Shown here: one piece after another, positions 18,846 through 28,698 of the stretch | How positions within the stretch are numbered: the first letter of the stretch is position 1 | How the letters are laid out: each line of letters starts with the position of its first letter | From: CAYLMG01 sp964493425 | GTDB lineage: Bacteria; Planctomycetota; Phycisphaerae; Sedimentisphaerales; Anaerobacaceae | NCBI GenBank assembly: GCA_964493425.1 | Contig: CAZBMW010000003.1 | Coordinates: 1-64,000 of the forward strand | Length of the DNA stretch: 64,000 nucleotides | Direction of reading: 5' to 3' | Notes under the pieces: generated by a model | Seen by the model: only the letters and a program-made list of their open reading frames with translations | The model's database searches: none | What the model was told of the DNA's origin: nothing | Translations under genes and position numbers: made by a program

Positions 18846-18874
18846 TTGTAAAAAGGGCTATGTTCTGGTAAAAT
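18846..18874 (+). promoter_or_regulatory. Promoter implying a leaderless transcript
   Basis: TTGTAA (18846-18851), a 17-base spacer, TAAAAT (18869-18874). The next gene's ATG is at 18883, only 8 bases after the -10 element, with no Shine-Dalgarno between. Transcription would begin at or within a base or two of the start codon. Confidence 0.5.
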
Positions 18875-18882
18875 ACTTACCT

Positions 18883-19869
18883 ATGAAATTTACTAAAATC
18901 GCCAATAGATTCGTAATGTTCATCACCGGCTCGGTTCTTATCGTCGCTGGCATACTCAAGGTCCACCAGCTCCTGACCGAGCCTATCGTATCAGAAGGTT
19001 TCTGGGAATCCTGGGCATTTTTTGTGATACAGATACCTCTCGAGTTAGGCCTTGGAATATGGCTTCTTTGCGGCCTGTTTAGAAAAGCAGCCTGGCTGCT
19101 TGCTGTTATCTCCTTTGGCGGCTTCATAGCGGTTACTCTACAAAAAGCGGTCGTCGGGGATTTATCCTGCGGCTGTTTCGGTACCGTGCAGGTTAATCCC
19201 TGGATAACTGTTTTAGCCGTTGATGTCCCGATTTTTCTTTTACTGCTTATCTTTCGACCCAAAGGTGAAAAGCTTTTGCCGCCTCCCTGGCCGTCTGCAG
19301 AGCATTTCTTCGGTGTGGCACTGCCTACATTTGTGATTCTCGCTTCAATTGTTCCTGTTCTTCTATTCAATAAGGTTGAAAGGCAAACTCCATGGACTCA
19401 AAACTTACCAGACTCGTATAATACTGCTCGGCAAAATCAGGCACACACAACTGATGCAAACGAAACAAGGCCTGATGCAAATCAGCTAATACCGGCCGAA
19501 CAGCAATGGGCAATGCTAAAGCACATCGATATCGCAGATTCGCTTCGCTCTGGCGTTGCTATTGTCCTTTTTTATCACGATGACTGCCCTGATTGCAAAG
19601 AGGCCATACCTGTATATGAGCAGTATAATCAGATGTATAAAGGCAATGACCTGTGTTTTGCATTTGTTGAAATCCCGCCTTACGGAACCGAAGAGGATAA
19701 TCCCGTCCTGCCCGATACCACCTGCCTGACAGGCAGGCTCGATACAAGCCGCAAATGGCTCATACAAACTCCTCTTGTCGTTATTATTGCCGATGGCCTT
19801 TTCGTCAAATCCTGGGAAGGCGTTGCTCCTGATGATGTGCAAATCTTCGAGGCAATCGAGCAAAAATAA
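18883..19869 (+). CDS. MauE/DoxX-like membrane domain fused to a thioredoxin-like domain
   Basis: 328 residues. Residues 1-~125 form four membrane helices of the MauE/DoxX redox-associated type, with the characteristic SCGCFG loop before VNPW. A fifth hydrophobic segment near 145-165 leads into a Thr/Asn-rich linker. Residues ~215-328 form a thioredoxin-like domain with FYHDDCPDCKEAIP (CPDC active site). The fusion suggests periplasmic thiol-disulfide exchange with electrons passed through the membrane part. The family assignment comes from motifs, the electron-transfer role is inferred. No clear Shine-Dalgarno (see the promoter entry). Confidence 0.75.
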   Translation: MKFTKIANRFVMFITGSVLIVAGILKVHQLLTEPIVSEGFWESWAFFVIQIPLELGLGIWLLCGLFRKAAWLLAVISFGGFIAVTLQKAVVGDLSCGCFGTVQVNPWITVLAVDVPIFLLLLIFRPKGEKLLPPPWPSAEHFFGVALPTFVILASIVPVLLFNKVERQTPWTQNLPDSYNTARQNQAHTTDANETRPDANQLIPAEQQWAMLKHIDIADSLRSGVAIVLFYHDDCPDCKEAIPVYEQYNQMYKGNDLCFAFVEIPPYGTEEDNPVLPDTTCLTGRLDTSRKWLIQTPLVVIIADGLFVKSWEGVAPDDVQIFEAIEQK

Positions 19870-19910
19870 ACATCTCACCGCATTTATTAATTTTGCTGTA
19901 TTCAACGGCA

Positions 19911-19938
19911 TTGACAATCGTAAGTTGCCTGATATAAT
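19911..19938 (+). promoter_or_regulatory. Consensus promoter of recJ
   Basis: Perfect TTGACA (19911-19916) and perfect TATAAT (19933-19938) with a 16-base spacer, 42 bases before the recJ ATG. Confidence 0.75.
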
Positions 19939-19980
19939 ATTCTGAACCTGAAAGAATGTTTTATATAAGGTTTTTATCGA

Positions 19981-21765
19981 ATGCAATTTTCCGCAGGGAT
20001 GCAGACCGAGATATCGAAAAAGCGAAGGACAGCTTGCAGAAAGCAGTGGATAGTTAAACCTCTCAGCGAAGGCGCAGCCGCACTCGCCCGCTCACTGAAT
20101 GTCTCTTCTCTTTTGGCACAAATTCTTATAAACCGCGGGATTACCGATGAACAACAGGGTCGGGGGTTTTTGCAGCCGAAACTTACCAGCCTCATCGAAC
20201 CTGAAAAGATGCCGGGAGTCAAATCAGCGGTCGGAATTATAGCTGAAGCAATAGGCAAAAAACAGAAAATCACTGTCTATGGTGACTATGATGTCGATGG
20301 GATTACCGGTGTCGCCATCCTTTTTGAACTGCTCAGCCTGCTCGGTGCTGATGTTGATTATTACATACCGCATCGCATTGACGAAGGTTACGGTCTAAAC
20401 GCCGATGCCGTCCGGTCGCTCGCTAAAGCAGGGACTAAACTGCTGATAACCGTTGATTGTGGAATCTGCGCTGTGGAATCTGCCCGGCTCGCGGGAAGTC
20501 TTGGTCTGACCGTTATAATAACTGACCATCATTGCCCCGGCCGACAGATACCGGAGGCTGCTGCCATTGTTCATCCTGCTCTCGAAGCAGATTATCAAAA
20601 CCAGGATTCTTCCGGCTCGATGGTCGCCTTCAAGCTCGCCTGGGCCGTTGCAAACCATCTCGCCGCTGGCCCAAGACTTGAAGGCCAAATCCGGGAATTT
20701 ATGATTAATTCTACCTCGCTTGCTGCGATAGGGACGATTGCAGATATCGTTGACCTGCGGGGCGAGAACAGGGTCCTGACGAGTTTCGGTCTTAAGGCTA
20801 TCCCGAGCTGCCGGATACCCGGCATCGCTGCCCTGATTGAAACTGCCGGTCTGTCCGGGCAGGGACTCGACAGCTTCGATATCGGTTTTAGAATCGCGCC
20901 TATGCTCAACGCCGCAGGCAGAATGGGCCACGCCCGGCTCGCCGTCGAACTGCTTATCACACAAAGCGACACAAAAGCCGTCCAGATAGCCGATTATCTG
21001 AAAACTCAAAACTCCCAGCGACAGCAGTGCGAAAGAAAAATCCTCGAGAGGGCCTGCGAAATCATCATCGAGAGGGGCTTGAACCACCCCGACAACAAGA
21101 CCATCGTCCTTGCAGATGACAGCTGGCACACAGGCGTTATTGGAATTGTCGCATCGAGGATAGTTGACAGGTTCTATCGGCCGACAATTATGATTAACAC
21201 CTCGGCCGACGAGCAAAAGGCACACGGCTCGGCCCGTTCTATACCGGGATTCGATATACTAAGCGCAATCAATGCCTGCTCAAAACACCTCATCGACTTC
21301 GGTGGTCACAAGGCTGCGGCCGGCGTTACCATAAAGCCCGGAAATATAGATGGTTTTGCAGCCGACTTCGAAGCCTACGCGAATAGAAATCTCAAGCACG
21401 AGGACCGGCTCGCAAAGCTTCATATCGACGCTATTGCTGCTCTGTCGGAATTCAAACATCAGTTCGTAAAACAGCTGCAGCTTCTCGAGCCTTTCGGCCA
21501 GGGCAATCCGAAACCTTTGTTCGCGACAAGAGGTGTTCGTCTTTGTGCTCCTCCGAGAAAAGTCGGCGCAAGAGCAGACCATCTTCAGCTCGCAATAACG
21601 GACAACTCGCATTCGGTAAGATGCATTGGCTTTCGTTTTGCAAAATACGAAAAGAAAATGCTCGATAATGAGTACTTCAACGTCGCTTACCACCCCAAGA
21701 TTAACACATATAACGGCTCAGACAGCGTCGAGTTCGTTCTCGAGGACATTCAGTTCGACGACTGA
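19981..21765 (+). CDS. recJ: Single-stranded-DNA exonuclease RecJ
   Basis: 594 residues; 5'-3' ssDNA exonuclease of the DHH phosphoesterase family, used in mismatch repair and RecF-pathway recombination. Motif I is YGDYDVDGITG, motif II is VDCGICA, motif III is ITDHHCPG, and DHHA1 ends with DFGGHKAAAGVTI. The C-terminal OB-like domain has PFGQGNPKPLF. The first ~30 residues are unusual for the family; an ATG at 19999 is an alternative start. Confidence 0.95.
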   Translation: MQFSAGMQTEISKKRRTACRKQWIVKPLSEGAAALARSLNVSSLLAQILINRGITDEQQGRGFLQPKLTSLIEPEKMPGVKSAVGIIAEAIGKKQKITVYGDYDVDGITGVAILFELLSLLGADVDYYIPHRIDEGYGLNADAVRSLAKAGTKLLITVDCGICAVESARLAGSLGLTVIITDHHCPGRQIPEAAAIVHPALEADYQNQDSSGSMVAFKLAWAVANHLAAGPRLEGQIREFMINSTSLAAIGTIADIVDLRGENRVLTSFGLKAIPSCRIPGIAALIETAGLSGQGLDSFDIGFRIAPMLNAAGRMGHARLAVELLITQSDTKAVQIADYLKTQNSQRQQCERKILERACEIIIERGLNHPDNKTIVLADDSWHTGVIGIVASRIVDRFYRPTIMINTSADEQKAHGSARSIPGFDILSAINACSKHLIDFGGHKAAAGVTIKPGNIDGFAADFEAYANRNLKHEDRLAKLHIDAIAALSEFKHQFVKQLQLLEPFGQGNPKPLFATRGVRLCAPPRKVGARADHLQLAITDNSHSVRCIGFRFAKYEKKMLDNEYFNVAYHPKINTYNGSDSVEFVLEDIQFDD

Positions 21766-21800
21766 TTGTTTTCAAAGATTACCGTTGCCGGATATAACTG

Positions 21801-23333
21801 TTATTTGCTGAATTCTATCTGCAGCTTTTCTATTTCGAATCGCCCGAAGCTGCCTAACAGGGTGAAGAAATCCTCCGGGTCGCCGTTGCCGACGGCCTGT
21901 GCGATATGGCCGGCATCGAAGCCGCCAAGTCCTGCCCTCTTAAACGACGCATCCAGACCAACCCATTTTCCGCCGACGTATGCCTGAACCCAGGCATGGC
22001 TGCCAAAGCAGTTCTCGAAACCCCTCCACTCTTTGACATAAGCCATACCCATTACTATCTCTGCAGGTATCCCAACAGCCCGGCAAAGAGCGGCTGTCAG
22101 GATAGCAGACTCGCTGCAGTCGCCTTTTCTACTTTCGGCTACTTCCACAGCTGATGCATAACCCACCGAGAGGTCTGCTCTCGAAATGTAATTAGCTACA
22201 AACTCTTCAATTTTTTTTACGGCTTCCGTTGCGTCTTTGGTATTGCCGACCGCCTGTTTGGCAAGCTCGATTATCTTCGCATTATCGCTCTGAATGTACC
22301 TCGTCGGCTTTAATGCTGCGAGCAATCTCTCGTCATTGCCCTTGTATGGAAACTCCGCGCCCGCTGGCGCTTTTATCGGCCGGACAGTTACAATAATCCG
22401 GCCGTCTTCGCCGGCGCTTACCGTCTGGTTATCCGTCGGTGGTATCGCCTCAAGAACGATTTTTTGATTTTTTTCCAACTCGCTGTCTAAAGGACTGTTA
22501 CTATCCTGCTTTACCTTCAAATAATAGGTAATTGATTCAGCCTTGCTTACATCTTCAATTGGAACCGGGCTTTTTATAAATGCCTTATCGATGACCTCAT
22601 ATACCTCTGCATCGCTCAATGCAAATTCCTTCTCGCACGCCAGCATCTCTATTTGTATCCCTGCCACCGGGACAACCACTTTTTGCGCTTTCAGCTCGTC
22701 ATCGACGTACTCTGTGCTCTCGATTTCTCCGGCCATCGGAATATTGGTTTTACTTTTAACTTCTGTCAAAGTAACCACTCGCCCTAATAAATCTATTTTC
22801 TTTTTTTCCCCGATGGTTACTTCGGTCTCGAATGCCTGCATTGCAGAGGGTACGAACACTTTCGCCTTATATGTTGTTCCTTTTTTCAGCCCGTGTTTTT
22901 CTTGAAGAAGCCTAAGCCCCTCAGCCATAATCGCTCCCTCAGGCCACGGCATAGTGCTTTTTTGTTCACTACCTGCAGAGCTGACTGTCAAATCTACCAT
23001 ACCTGCGTCGTTTATGCTGCCTGTTATCTTCATCGTCATAAAGCTCATATCCTGAACAGATTCGAAGCCAAGGGGTTTACCCTCCAGACTCTCGATGTAG
23101 CTTTCTTCCGTTGTAATAGTTACAGCCATTCCTGCCCGGCTCATAGTCATTGTAAGCTGCTCTGTAAATTTTACTTTTTGTTCTTTTACCTCGCGGCTCT
23201 GGATTGCGTGTCCTACTTTTTTACCGTCAATATACAAAGCGTAGTACTCCCTTTCTTCCTCAGCCGCCGAGACTAGGACGCAGGCAAAGACCATAATCAC
23301 AATAGAAACTACGAAAATATCCCTGATTCTCAT
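21801..23333 (-). CDS. Secreted transglutaminase-like (cysteine protease fold) protein
   Basis: 510 residues with an N-terminal signal peptide (DIFVVSIVIMVFACVLVSAA). A long central beta-rich region (~30-360) has no family I recognise. A C-terminal transglutaminase core follows, with catalytic Cys in RKGDCSESAILTAALCRAVG, His in GSHAWVQAYVGG and Asp in WVGLDASF. The triad is complete, so it may be active, probably as a periplasmic peptidase or amide hydrolase. It is convergent with recJ. Confidence 0.8.
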   Translation of the reverse strand: MRIRDIFVVSIVIMVFACVLVSAAEEEREYYALYIDGKKVGHAIQSREVKEQKVKFTEQLTMTMSRAGMAVTITTEESYIESLEGKPLGFESVQDMSFMTMKITGSINDAGMVDLTVSSAGSEQKSTMPWPEGAIMAEGLRLLQEKHGLKKGTTYKAKVFVPSAMQAFETEVTIGEKKKIDLLGRVVTLTEVKSKTNIPMAGEIESTEYVDDELKAQKVVVPVAGIQIEMLACEKEFALSDAEVYEVIDKAFIKSPVPIEDVSKAESITYYLKVKQDSNSPLDSELEKNQKIVLEAIPPTDNQTVSAGEDGRIIVTVRPIKAPAGAEFPYKGNDERLLAALKPTRYIQSDNAKIIELAKQAVGNTKDATEAVKKIEEFVANYISRADLSVGYASAVEVAESRKGDCSESAILTAALCRAVGIPAEIVMGMAYVKEWRGFENCFGSHAWVQAYVGGKWVGLDASFKRAGLGGFDAGHIAQAVGNGDPEDFFTLLGSFGRFEIEKLQIEFSK

Positions 23334-23471
23334 AATTAAACCCTTTCCCAGTTATTTTTGAAAATTTGGCGGTAATTATGTAATTATTATGTCTCGGACA
23401 ATTATAAATAACAAGCAATAAAATTCCAGCCTTTTCGCCTCAATCATTGTTTTGCTAAAAATTAAACTATC

Positions 23472-23499
23472 TTGAAAACCTGCCTGCTTTCGATAAAAT
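23472..23499 (+). promoter_or_regulatory. Sigma-70-type promoter of murEF-mraY
   Basis: TTGAAA (23472-23477), a 16-base spacer, TAAAAT (23494-23499), 52 bases before the fusion gene's ATG, within a 218-base AT-rich divergent spacer. Confidence 0.55.
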
Positions 23500-23551
23500 A
23501 CTCAAAAAAACAACAATAATTAGATGGGTATCATTTGAATAATACGAGATT

Positions 23552-26416
23552 ATGACTTTTGACGAATTGGTAACTTTAGTCTCTTCACGAAACGTTACAG
23601 CCGTCCGCACTGACTCCCGAAATATCGAACCCGGTGACATCTTCGTCGCAGTAAGGGGGACAATCTACGACGGCCACGGTTTTATTAATCAGGCTCTTAG
23701 TAATGGAGCCTCTTATATCGTTGCAGAAGAGATGCCGGCTGATTTTAGTGACGCCGAAAGGCAAAAGCTTGTTATCGTGGGAAATTGTGCAAAAGCTGCT
23801 GCGCTCCTCGCGCAGGCCCAATATCAGAACCCTGCGTCGAAGCTGGTAAATTTCGCTGTCACAGGTACGAATGGAAAAACTACCGTTGCATATCTGCTGC
23901 ACTCGATAATAACGAGCTCGAATCAGAAGTGCGGCCTCATCGGCACTATCATTTACGATACCGGTGACAAAGCTGTACCGGCAAAGCTGACAACACCCGA
24001 CTGCTTCGATATCGCTTCCCTGACCAACCAGATGGTAAAGGCTGACGCAAAATTTATGGTGGCAGAGGCCTCGAGCCATGCTCTCGACCAGGACCGGCTT
24101 GAAGCAGTAAATTTCAAAGCAGCGGCATTCACGAATCTGTCCGGCGACCACCTCGACTACCACAAAACAAAAGAACAATATCTCGCCGCAAAAGCGAAAC
24201 TCTTTAGTTCATTATCGCAAGATTCCTTCGCAATTATCAATAAGCAGTCACCCGAAGCTCATCATATAGCAAAACAAACTAAAGCTAAAATTATTTATTT
24301 TGCGGTCGATGAGCCAGCAGACATCACCGCTTACATCAACTCGATGGATATCACAGGAACGAATTTCACCCTTGAAATTGCCGGCGAAAGACGGACCGTA
24401 AAAACTGCTCTTCTTGGAAGGTACAATGTAAGTAACTGTCTCGCTGCTGCAGGCCTTGCATACGCTGCCGGCTTTGAGCTGGAAACAATAGCCGCAGGTC
24501 TGTCTGCCCTTAAATCGATACCAGGCCGACTCCAGAAAATCGACTACAATGCAGATTTCACCGTCTTGGTCGATTACGCACATACCGATGACGCCCTGAA
24601 AAATGTCCTCGAAACCTTAAAGCCTCTTTGCAAAGGCAGTCTCATAGTTGTATTTGGTTGCGGCGGTGACAGGGACAGAACTAAAAGACCCCGTATGGCA
24701 AAAGTCGCTGAAAAATATGCTGACAAAATCGTCGTTACTAATGACAATCCGAGAACCGAGAATCCCGATGAAATAATAAGTGATATCGTCGCCGGTTTCA
24801 AAAATCCGGAAGCCGAAAATATAATTATCCAACAAGACAGAAAAAAAGCCATTGGGCTGGCGATAGAGTCAGCCCAAAAAGATGACATCGTGGTAATCGC
24901 CGGCAAGGGACATGAAACATACCAGATTCTTGCTGACAGAACCATTGACTTTTCCGATGAGGCCGTCGCAAAGCAATTCCTGCAGAAAAAAGTGGAAAAA
25001 TTTACTATAGGCAAGCTCGCTGAAATAATCGGTGCCGAACCGAAACCGAGTACTGGCGGCGAAATTATCACCGGCGCGAGCATTGACTCTCGGACCGTAA
25101 AAAGAGGTGACTGCTTTTTTGCGATTCAGGGTCCTAACTTTGATGGCCACGATTTTGTCGAAGAAGCACTCGCGAAAGGTGCTGTCTGTGCCGTTGCTAA
25201 TGAAAACTATCCTACAGTCGGCCAGGTGCAAAAACCTGTTATGAAAGTCGAAGATACAATAAAAGCCCTTGGTACACTCGCCCGTTACTATCGGCAAAAG
25301 TGCAATTTCAAAGTCATCGCGATAACAGGCTCAGCCGGCAAAACTACCACCAGGCATATTATTAATACCGTACTGTCGAAACATTTCCGTGTTCATCAGT
25401 CGCCAAAAAACTTTAATAACGATATTGGCCTGCCGCTTACGATTCTCGGCGCTGAACGCGGTACTGAAATCGTCGTTGCCGAACTTGGCACAAACAAAAC
25501 CGGAGAAATTCCCTATCTATCGAAGATCGCCTGTCCCGACATCGCTTTGATAACGAATATCTACCCTGCTCATTTAGCTGGTTTTGGTTTTCTCGATGCA
25601 ATCGTGAAGGAAAAGGCCTCGATAGTTGACGGTCTGAAAAATGATGGCCTGCTCATAGTAAATTCTGATTTCAAGAAAAATATCGAACCTTATGTCGATA
25701 AAAACGTCAAATGTTTGACTTTCGGTGAAAGCAGTGACGCAGATGTAAAAGCGCACAGTATTAATCTCGCCGGGGTGACGAGCCGTTTTACAATTGAGGG
25801 TACGATGGTCGACCTGCCTTTGCCCGGCAGGGCTAATTTCTATAATGCCCTCGCTGCCTGGGCTGTATGTAAACAGTTAGGCGTAAAAATCAGTGATTTT
25901 GCCCGGTCGATAAAATCCTTCAAAGCCATACCGATGCGTACTGAAATCCTTCAGTTTGGAAATTTGACAATTCTTAATGATTGCTATAACGCGAATCCTG
26001 CATCTATGAAAAGCGCTCTGCAGATTCTAAATGCGGTAGACCCTGCCAAAAGACGCCGACACGTATTCATTTGTGCTGATATGGATGAGCTTGGCGAATA
26101 TTCTGAAACCTTCCACCGGCAGCTCGGTGAAGATATAACAAAAGCAGGAATCGCTCTTTTGTTGACTGCAGGACCGCTGTCAAAAATTGCTGCTGACTCT
26201 GCGAAGGCTTCTGCCCGGCACAAATTACAAACAAAATCTTTTCCCGACACCTGCTCAGCCTGCGATAATCTGTACAAATTTATTAAGGATTCCGATATAA
26301 TACTTATCAAAGGCTCACGCAGTGCTAAACTTGAGCTGGCTGTCGAGAAACTAAAACAACTTTTCGGCTCGCAGGCCTCCCAGCCGGAAAAGCGAAAGTT
26401 AAGAGTAGCGAAATGA
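23552..26416 (+). CDS. Bifunctional MurE-MurF ligase fusion
   Basis: 954 residues holding two complete Mur ligases. Residues 1-~478 are MurE: TDSRNIEPGDIFVAVRG, Walker A VTGTNGKTT near 105, and DNPR near 398, the motif that selects meso-diaminopimelate. Residues ~480-940 are MurF: SIDSRTVKRGDCFFAIQG, Walker A ITGSAGKTTT near 591, and LNDCYNANPASMKSAL. Together they add meso-DAP and then D-Ala-D-Ala to the UDP-MurNAc peptide. The joint is short. Similar MurE-MurF fusions are known, for example in Bordetella. The stop overlaps the mraY start by four bases (ATGA). Confidence 0.95.
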   Translation: MTFDELVTLVSSRNVTAVRTDSRNIEPGDIFVAVRGTIYDGHGFINQALSNGASYIVAEEMPADFSDAERQKLVIVGNCAKAAALLAQAQYQNPASKLVNFAVTGTNGKTTVAYLLHSIITSSNQKCGLIGTIIYDTGDKAVPAKLTTPDCFDIASLTNQMVKADAKFMVAEASSHALDQDRLEAVNFKAAAFTNLSGDHLDYHKTKEQYLAAKAKLFSSLSQDSFAIINKQSPEAHHIAKQTKAKIIYFAVDEPADITAYINSMDITGTNFTLEIAGERRTVKTALLGRYNVSNCLAAAGLAYAAGFELETIAAGLSALKSIPGRLQKIDYNADFTVLVDYAHTDDALKNVLETLKPLCKGSLIVVFGCGGDRDRTKRPRMAKVAEKYADKIVVTNDNPRTENPDEIISDIVAGFKNPEAENIIIQQDRKKAIGLAIESAQKDDIVVIAGKGHETYQILADRTIDFSDEAVAKQFLQKKVEKFTIGKLAEIIGAEPKPSTGGEIITGASIDSRTVKRGDCFFAIQGPNFDGHDFVEEALAKGAVCAVANENYPTVGQVQKPVMKVEDTIKALGTLARYYRQKCNFKVIAITGSAGKTTTRHIINTVLSKHFRVHQSPKNFNNDIGLPLTILGAERGTEIVVAELGTNKTGEIPYLSKIACPDIALITNIYPAHLAGFGFLDAIVKEKASIVDGLKNDGLLIVNSDFKKNIEPYVDKNVKCLTFGESSDADVKAHSINLAGVTSRFTIEGTMVDLPLPGRANFYNALAAWAVCKQLGVKISDFARSIKSFKAIPMRTEILQFGNLTILNDCYNANPASMKSALQILNAVDPAKRRRHVFICADMDELGEYSETFHRQLGEDITKAGIALLLTAGPLSKIAADSAKASARHKLQTKSFPDTCSACDNLYKFIKDSDIILIKGSRSAKLELAVEKLKQLFGSQASQPEKRKLRVAK

Positions 26417-27552
26417 TATACCATTTATTGTGGTATCTAAGAGATGTGTTTACTCACAGGCTCGGCTTCTATGCCTACCAGAATGTTATGTTTCGCTCTA
26501 TTGCAGCTCTTCTGACAAGTTTTCTTATCGCAATCCTGCTCGGCCCGAAGATTATTCGATGGCTGATGAGAAAGAAAATAGGTGACAAGCCCGAATTTCA
26601 CCACGCCGCTCTCAATGAGCTGACAAAGGAAAAAACAAACACCCCCACTATGGGCGGCTTGATTATTATCCTCGCCTCTCTTGCTGCAACCGGCCTCTGG
26701 GCAAAGCTGAATAATCCTTTTGTACAGAAGGCTTTTGTGCTTGTAGTATGGTTTGGCTCGCTTGGCGGCGTCGACGACTGGCTCAAGCTTACAAGTAAAA
26801 TAAGACATCGTACAAGAAACGGCTTGAGACCGTGGGAGAAGCTCGTCTTCCAGGTAGGAGGCGCCGTTCTTATCGCGTCTTTTTTATACGCGGATTTTGT
26901 GAACATACCCGACGGCCGATTGTTCTGGCTGCCGTTCTACAAATATGGTCTGCCTCTGGCGAACGCAGTCTTCATTGTAATCGCAATACTTTACATTACT
27001 GCCACGAGTAACGCCGTGAATTTCGCAGATGGAATGGATGGACTCGCCGCGGGTCTTGTCGGAATCGTCAGCCTGGTTCTCGCAATTCTTTGCTACGTCG
27101 CTTCGGAAACTATGACTGCTACCGGAAATGTCACCTGGGCGAGCTATCTGCTGATACCGTATATATCGGAGGCGGGGGAGCTGTCTGTCTTTTACGCCGC
27201 AATCCTCGGTGCAGTCCTCGGCTTTTTATGGTACAACTGTCACCCTGCCCAGGTCTTTATGGGTGACGTTGGCTCTCTTTCCCTTGGCGCGGCTATGGGC
27301 TACGGCGCGCTCGTTACAAGGAACGAAATTCTGCTTCTGGTTATAGGCGGTGTTTTTATTATCGAGCTGATGAGCGTCGTTTTGCAGATTTCTTATTTCA
27401 GGCTCACAGGCGGCAGGAGACTTTTCAGGATGGCACCCATTCATCATCACTTTCACTTGAAAGGCTGGTCCGAGCCTCAGGTTGTCGTTCGTTTCTGGCT
27501 TCTGGCTGTTGCCTTTGCCGCTCTTGCCCTTGCCACACTGAAAATCAGATAG
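26413..27552 (+). CDS. mraY: Phospho-N-acetylmuramoyl-pentapeptide transferase
   Basis: 379-residue, ten-helix integral membrane enzyme that moves phospho-MurNAc-pentapeptide onto undecaprenyl phosphate to make lipid I. Diagnostic blocks are TNTPTMGGLIII, NAVNFADGMDGLAAGL (catalytic Asp), VFMGDVGSLSLGA and APIHHHFHLKGWSE. It starts within the murEF stop (four-base overlap), so it is translationally coupled. The cluster ends here: argC follows after 74 bases. Confidence 0.96.
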   Translation: MIYHLLWYLRDVFTHRLGFYAYQNVMFRSIAALLTSFLIAILLGPKIIRWLMRKKIGDKPEFHHAALNELTKEKTNTPTMGGLIIILASLAATGLWAKLNNPFVQKAFVLVVWFGSLGGVDDWLKLTSKIRHRTRNGLRPWEKLVFQVGGAVLIASFLYADFVNIPDGRLFWLPFYKYGLPLANAVFIVIAILYITATSNAVNFADGMDGLAAGLVGIVSLVLAILCYVASETMTATGNVTWASYLLIPYISEAGELSVFYAAILGAVLGFLWYNCHPAQVFMGDVGSLSLGAAMGYGALVTRNEILLLVIGGVFIIELMSVVLQISYFRLTGGRRLFRMAPIHHHFHLKGWSEPQVVVRFWLLAVAFAALALATLKIR

Positions 27553-27626
27553 AAACACTGGAATTATTGACTGTAATCTGTTAAATTAGCGGCGGAATTA
27601 TCAATAATAAATTGAAAGGTCAACTG

Positions 27627-28637
27627 ATGTTAAATGTAGCAATAATCGGTGCGAGCGGTTACACAGGTGCAGATTCGATTGAGATACTTTTACGTCACCC
27701 GCAGGCGGAAGTTGTTTATCTGACGGCATTGCCTGAAGAGTGCGGCAAGGTCAGTGATATTTATGGTCAGTTCAAAGGCCGCTGTGAGCTGGACATCGAG
27801 CCGCTGGATTTAAACAAGCTAAGCAAAATAGCAGATATCGCGCTATGCTGTCTGCCGCATAAGGTCTCGATGGGCTTTGTACCAAAACTGCTGAATGCAG
27901 GAGTGAAAGTTGTGGACTTGAGCGCCGATTACCGGCTGAAAAGTACAGCCATTTACGAAAAGTTCTATCAGGTGCAGCATACAGACACGGACAATCTTAA
28001 AAAGGCGGTTTACGGCCTGCCGGAGCTTTTCAGGGATAATATAAAGGGAAAAGACCTCATTGCCAACCCGGGATGCTTCCCGACAGGAGCAATATTGGCG
28101 CTTGCACCTGTATTGAAAGAGGGACTTATTGAAACCGAAACGATTATTGTCAATGCGGTGACAGGTATAACCGGAGCAGGTAAAAATCCGAGCGTCAAAT
28201 TTCATTATCCCAATATGAACGAGAATATGTTTGCTTATGGGATGGGGACGCATCGTCATCAGCCGGAAATGGAGCAAGTGGCAGCCGAGTTGGCGGGTAG
28301 CGAGGTCAATATACTTTTTCAGCCGCACGCAGGGCCTTTCGACAGGGGGATATTGTCGAGCATTTACTGTGAGCCGAAAGAAAAGGTTACAACCGAGCAG
28401 TTGATGAATTTGTATAATGACTTTTACAGTGGTGAGAGGTTTGTGCGGATTTGCAAGGTAAGTCCTTCGGTTAAGGATGTTGCCAGGACGAATTATTGCC
28501 ATATTTATCCCGCCTTTGTTAAGGGTAAAATCGTTGTATTCAGTGCGCTTGATAACCTCGTCAAAGGCGCATCGGGCCAGGCCGTCCAGAATATGAATAT
28601 AATGTTCAGCTTGGAAGAATCTCTCGGCCTGGAATAA
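27627..28637 (+). CDS. argC: N-acetyl-gamma-glutamyl-phosphate reductase
   Basis: 336 residues; NADPH-dependent third step of arginine (ornithine) biosynthesis. The N-terminal Rossmann motif is IIGASGYTGADSIEILLRHP. Catalytic Cys is in NPGCFPTGAI and the conserved HRHQPEME segment follows. I chose the ATG at 27627 because AAAGGT lies 6 bases upstream; the longer frame begins at a TTG at 27612. The last 51 bases are repeated at 29413-29463 beyond the HEPN/MNT pair. argJ is 11 kb away, so arginine genes are scattered. Confidence 0.95.
   Translation: MLNVAIIGASGYTGADSIEILLRHPQAEVVYLTALPEECGKVSDIYGQFKGRCELDIEPLDLNKLSKIADIALCCLPHKVSMGFVPKLLNAGVKVVDLSADYRLKSTAIYEKFYQVQHTDTDNLKKAVYGLPELFRDNIKGKDLIANPGCFPTGAILALAPVLKEGLIETETIIVNAVTGITGAGKNPSVKFHYPNMNENMFAYGMGTHRHQPEMEQVAAELAGSEVNILFQPHAGPFDRGILSSIYCEPKEKVTTEQLMNLYNDFYSGERFVRICKVSPSVKDVARTNYCHIYPAFVKGKIVVFSALDNLVKGASGQAVQNMNIMFSLEESLGLE
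28587..28637 (+). repeat. Direct repeat, copy 1: 3' end of argC
   Basis: Last 51 bases of argC including the stop codon. They match 29413-29463 at 49 of 51 positions at a fixed offset of 826 bases. Both differences (28611 T/C and 28622 T/G) are synonymous in the argC frame. Confidence 0.9.
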
Positions 28638-28698
28638 AGATTATGTTATAATGTGTTTAGTTGCCAGGCAGGTTTAGCTTTGATTGAAGGGAAAAGAG

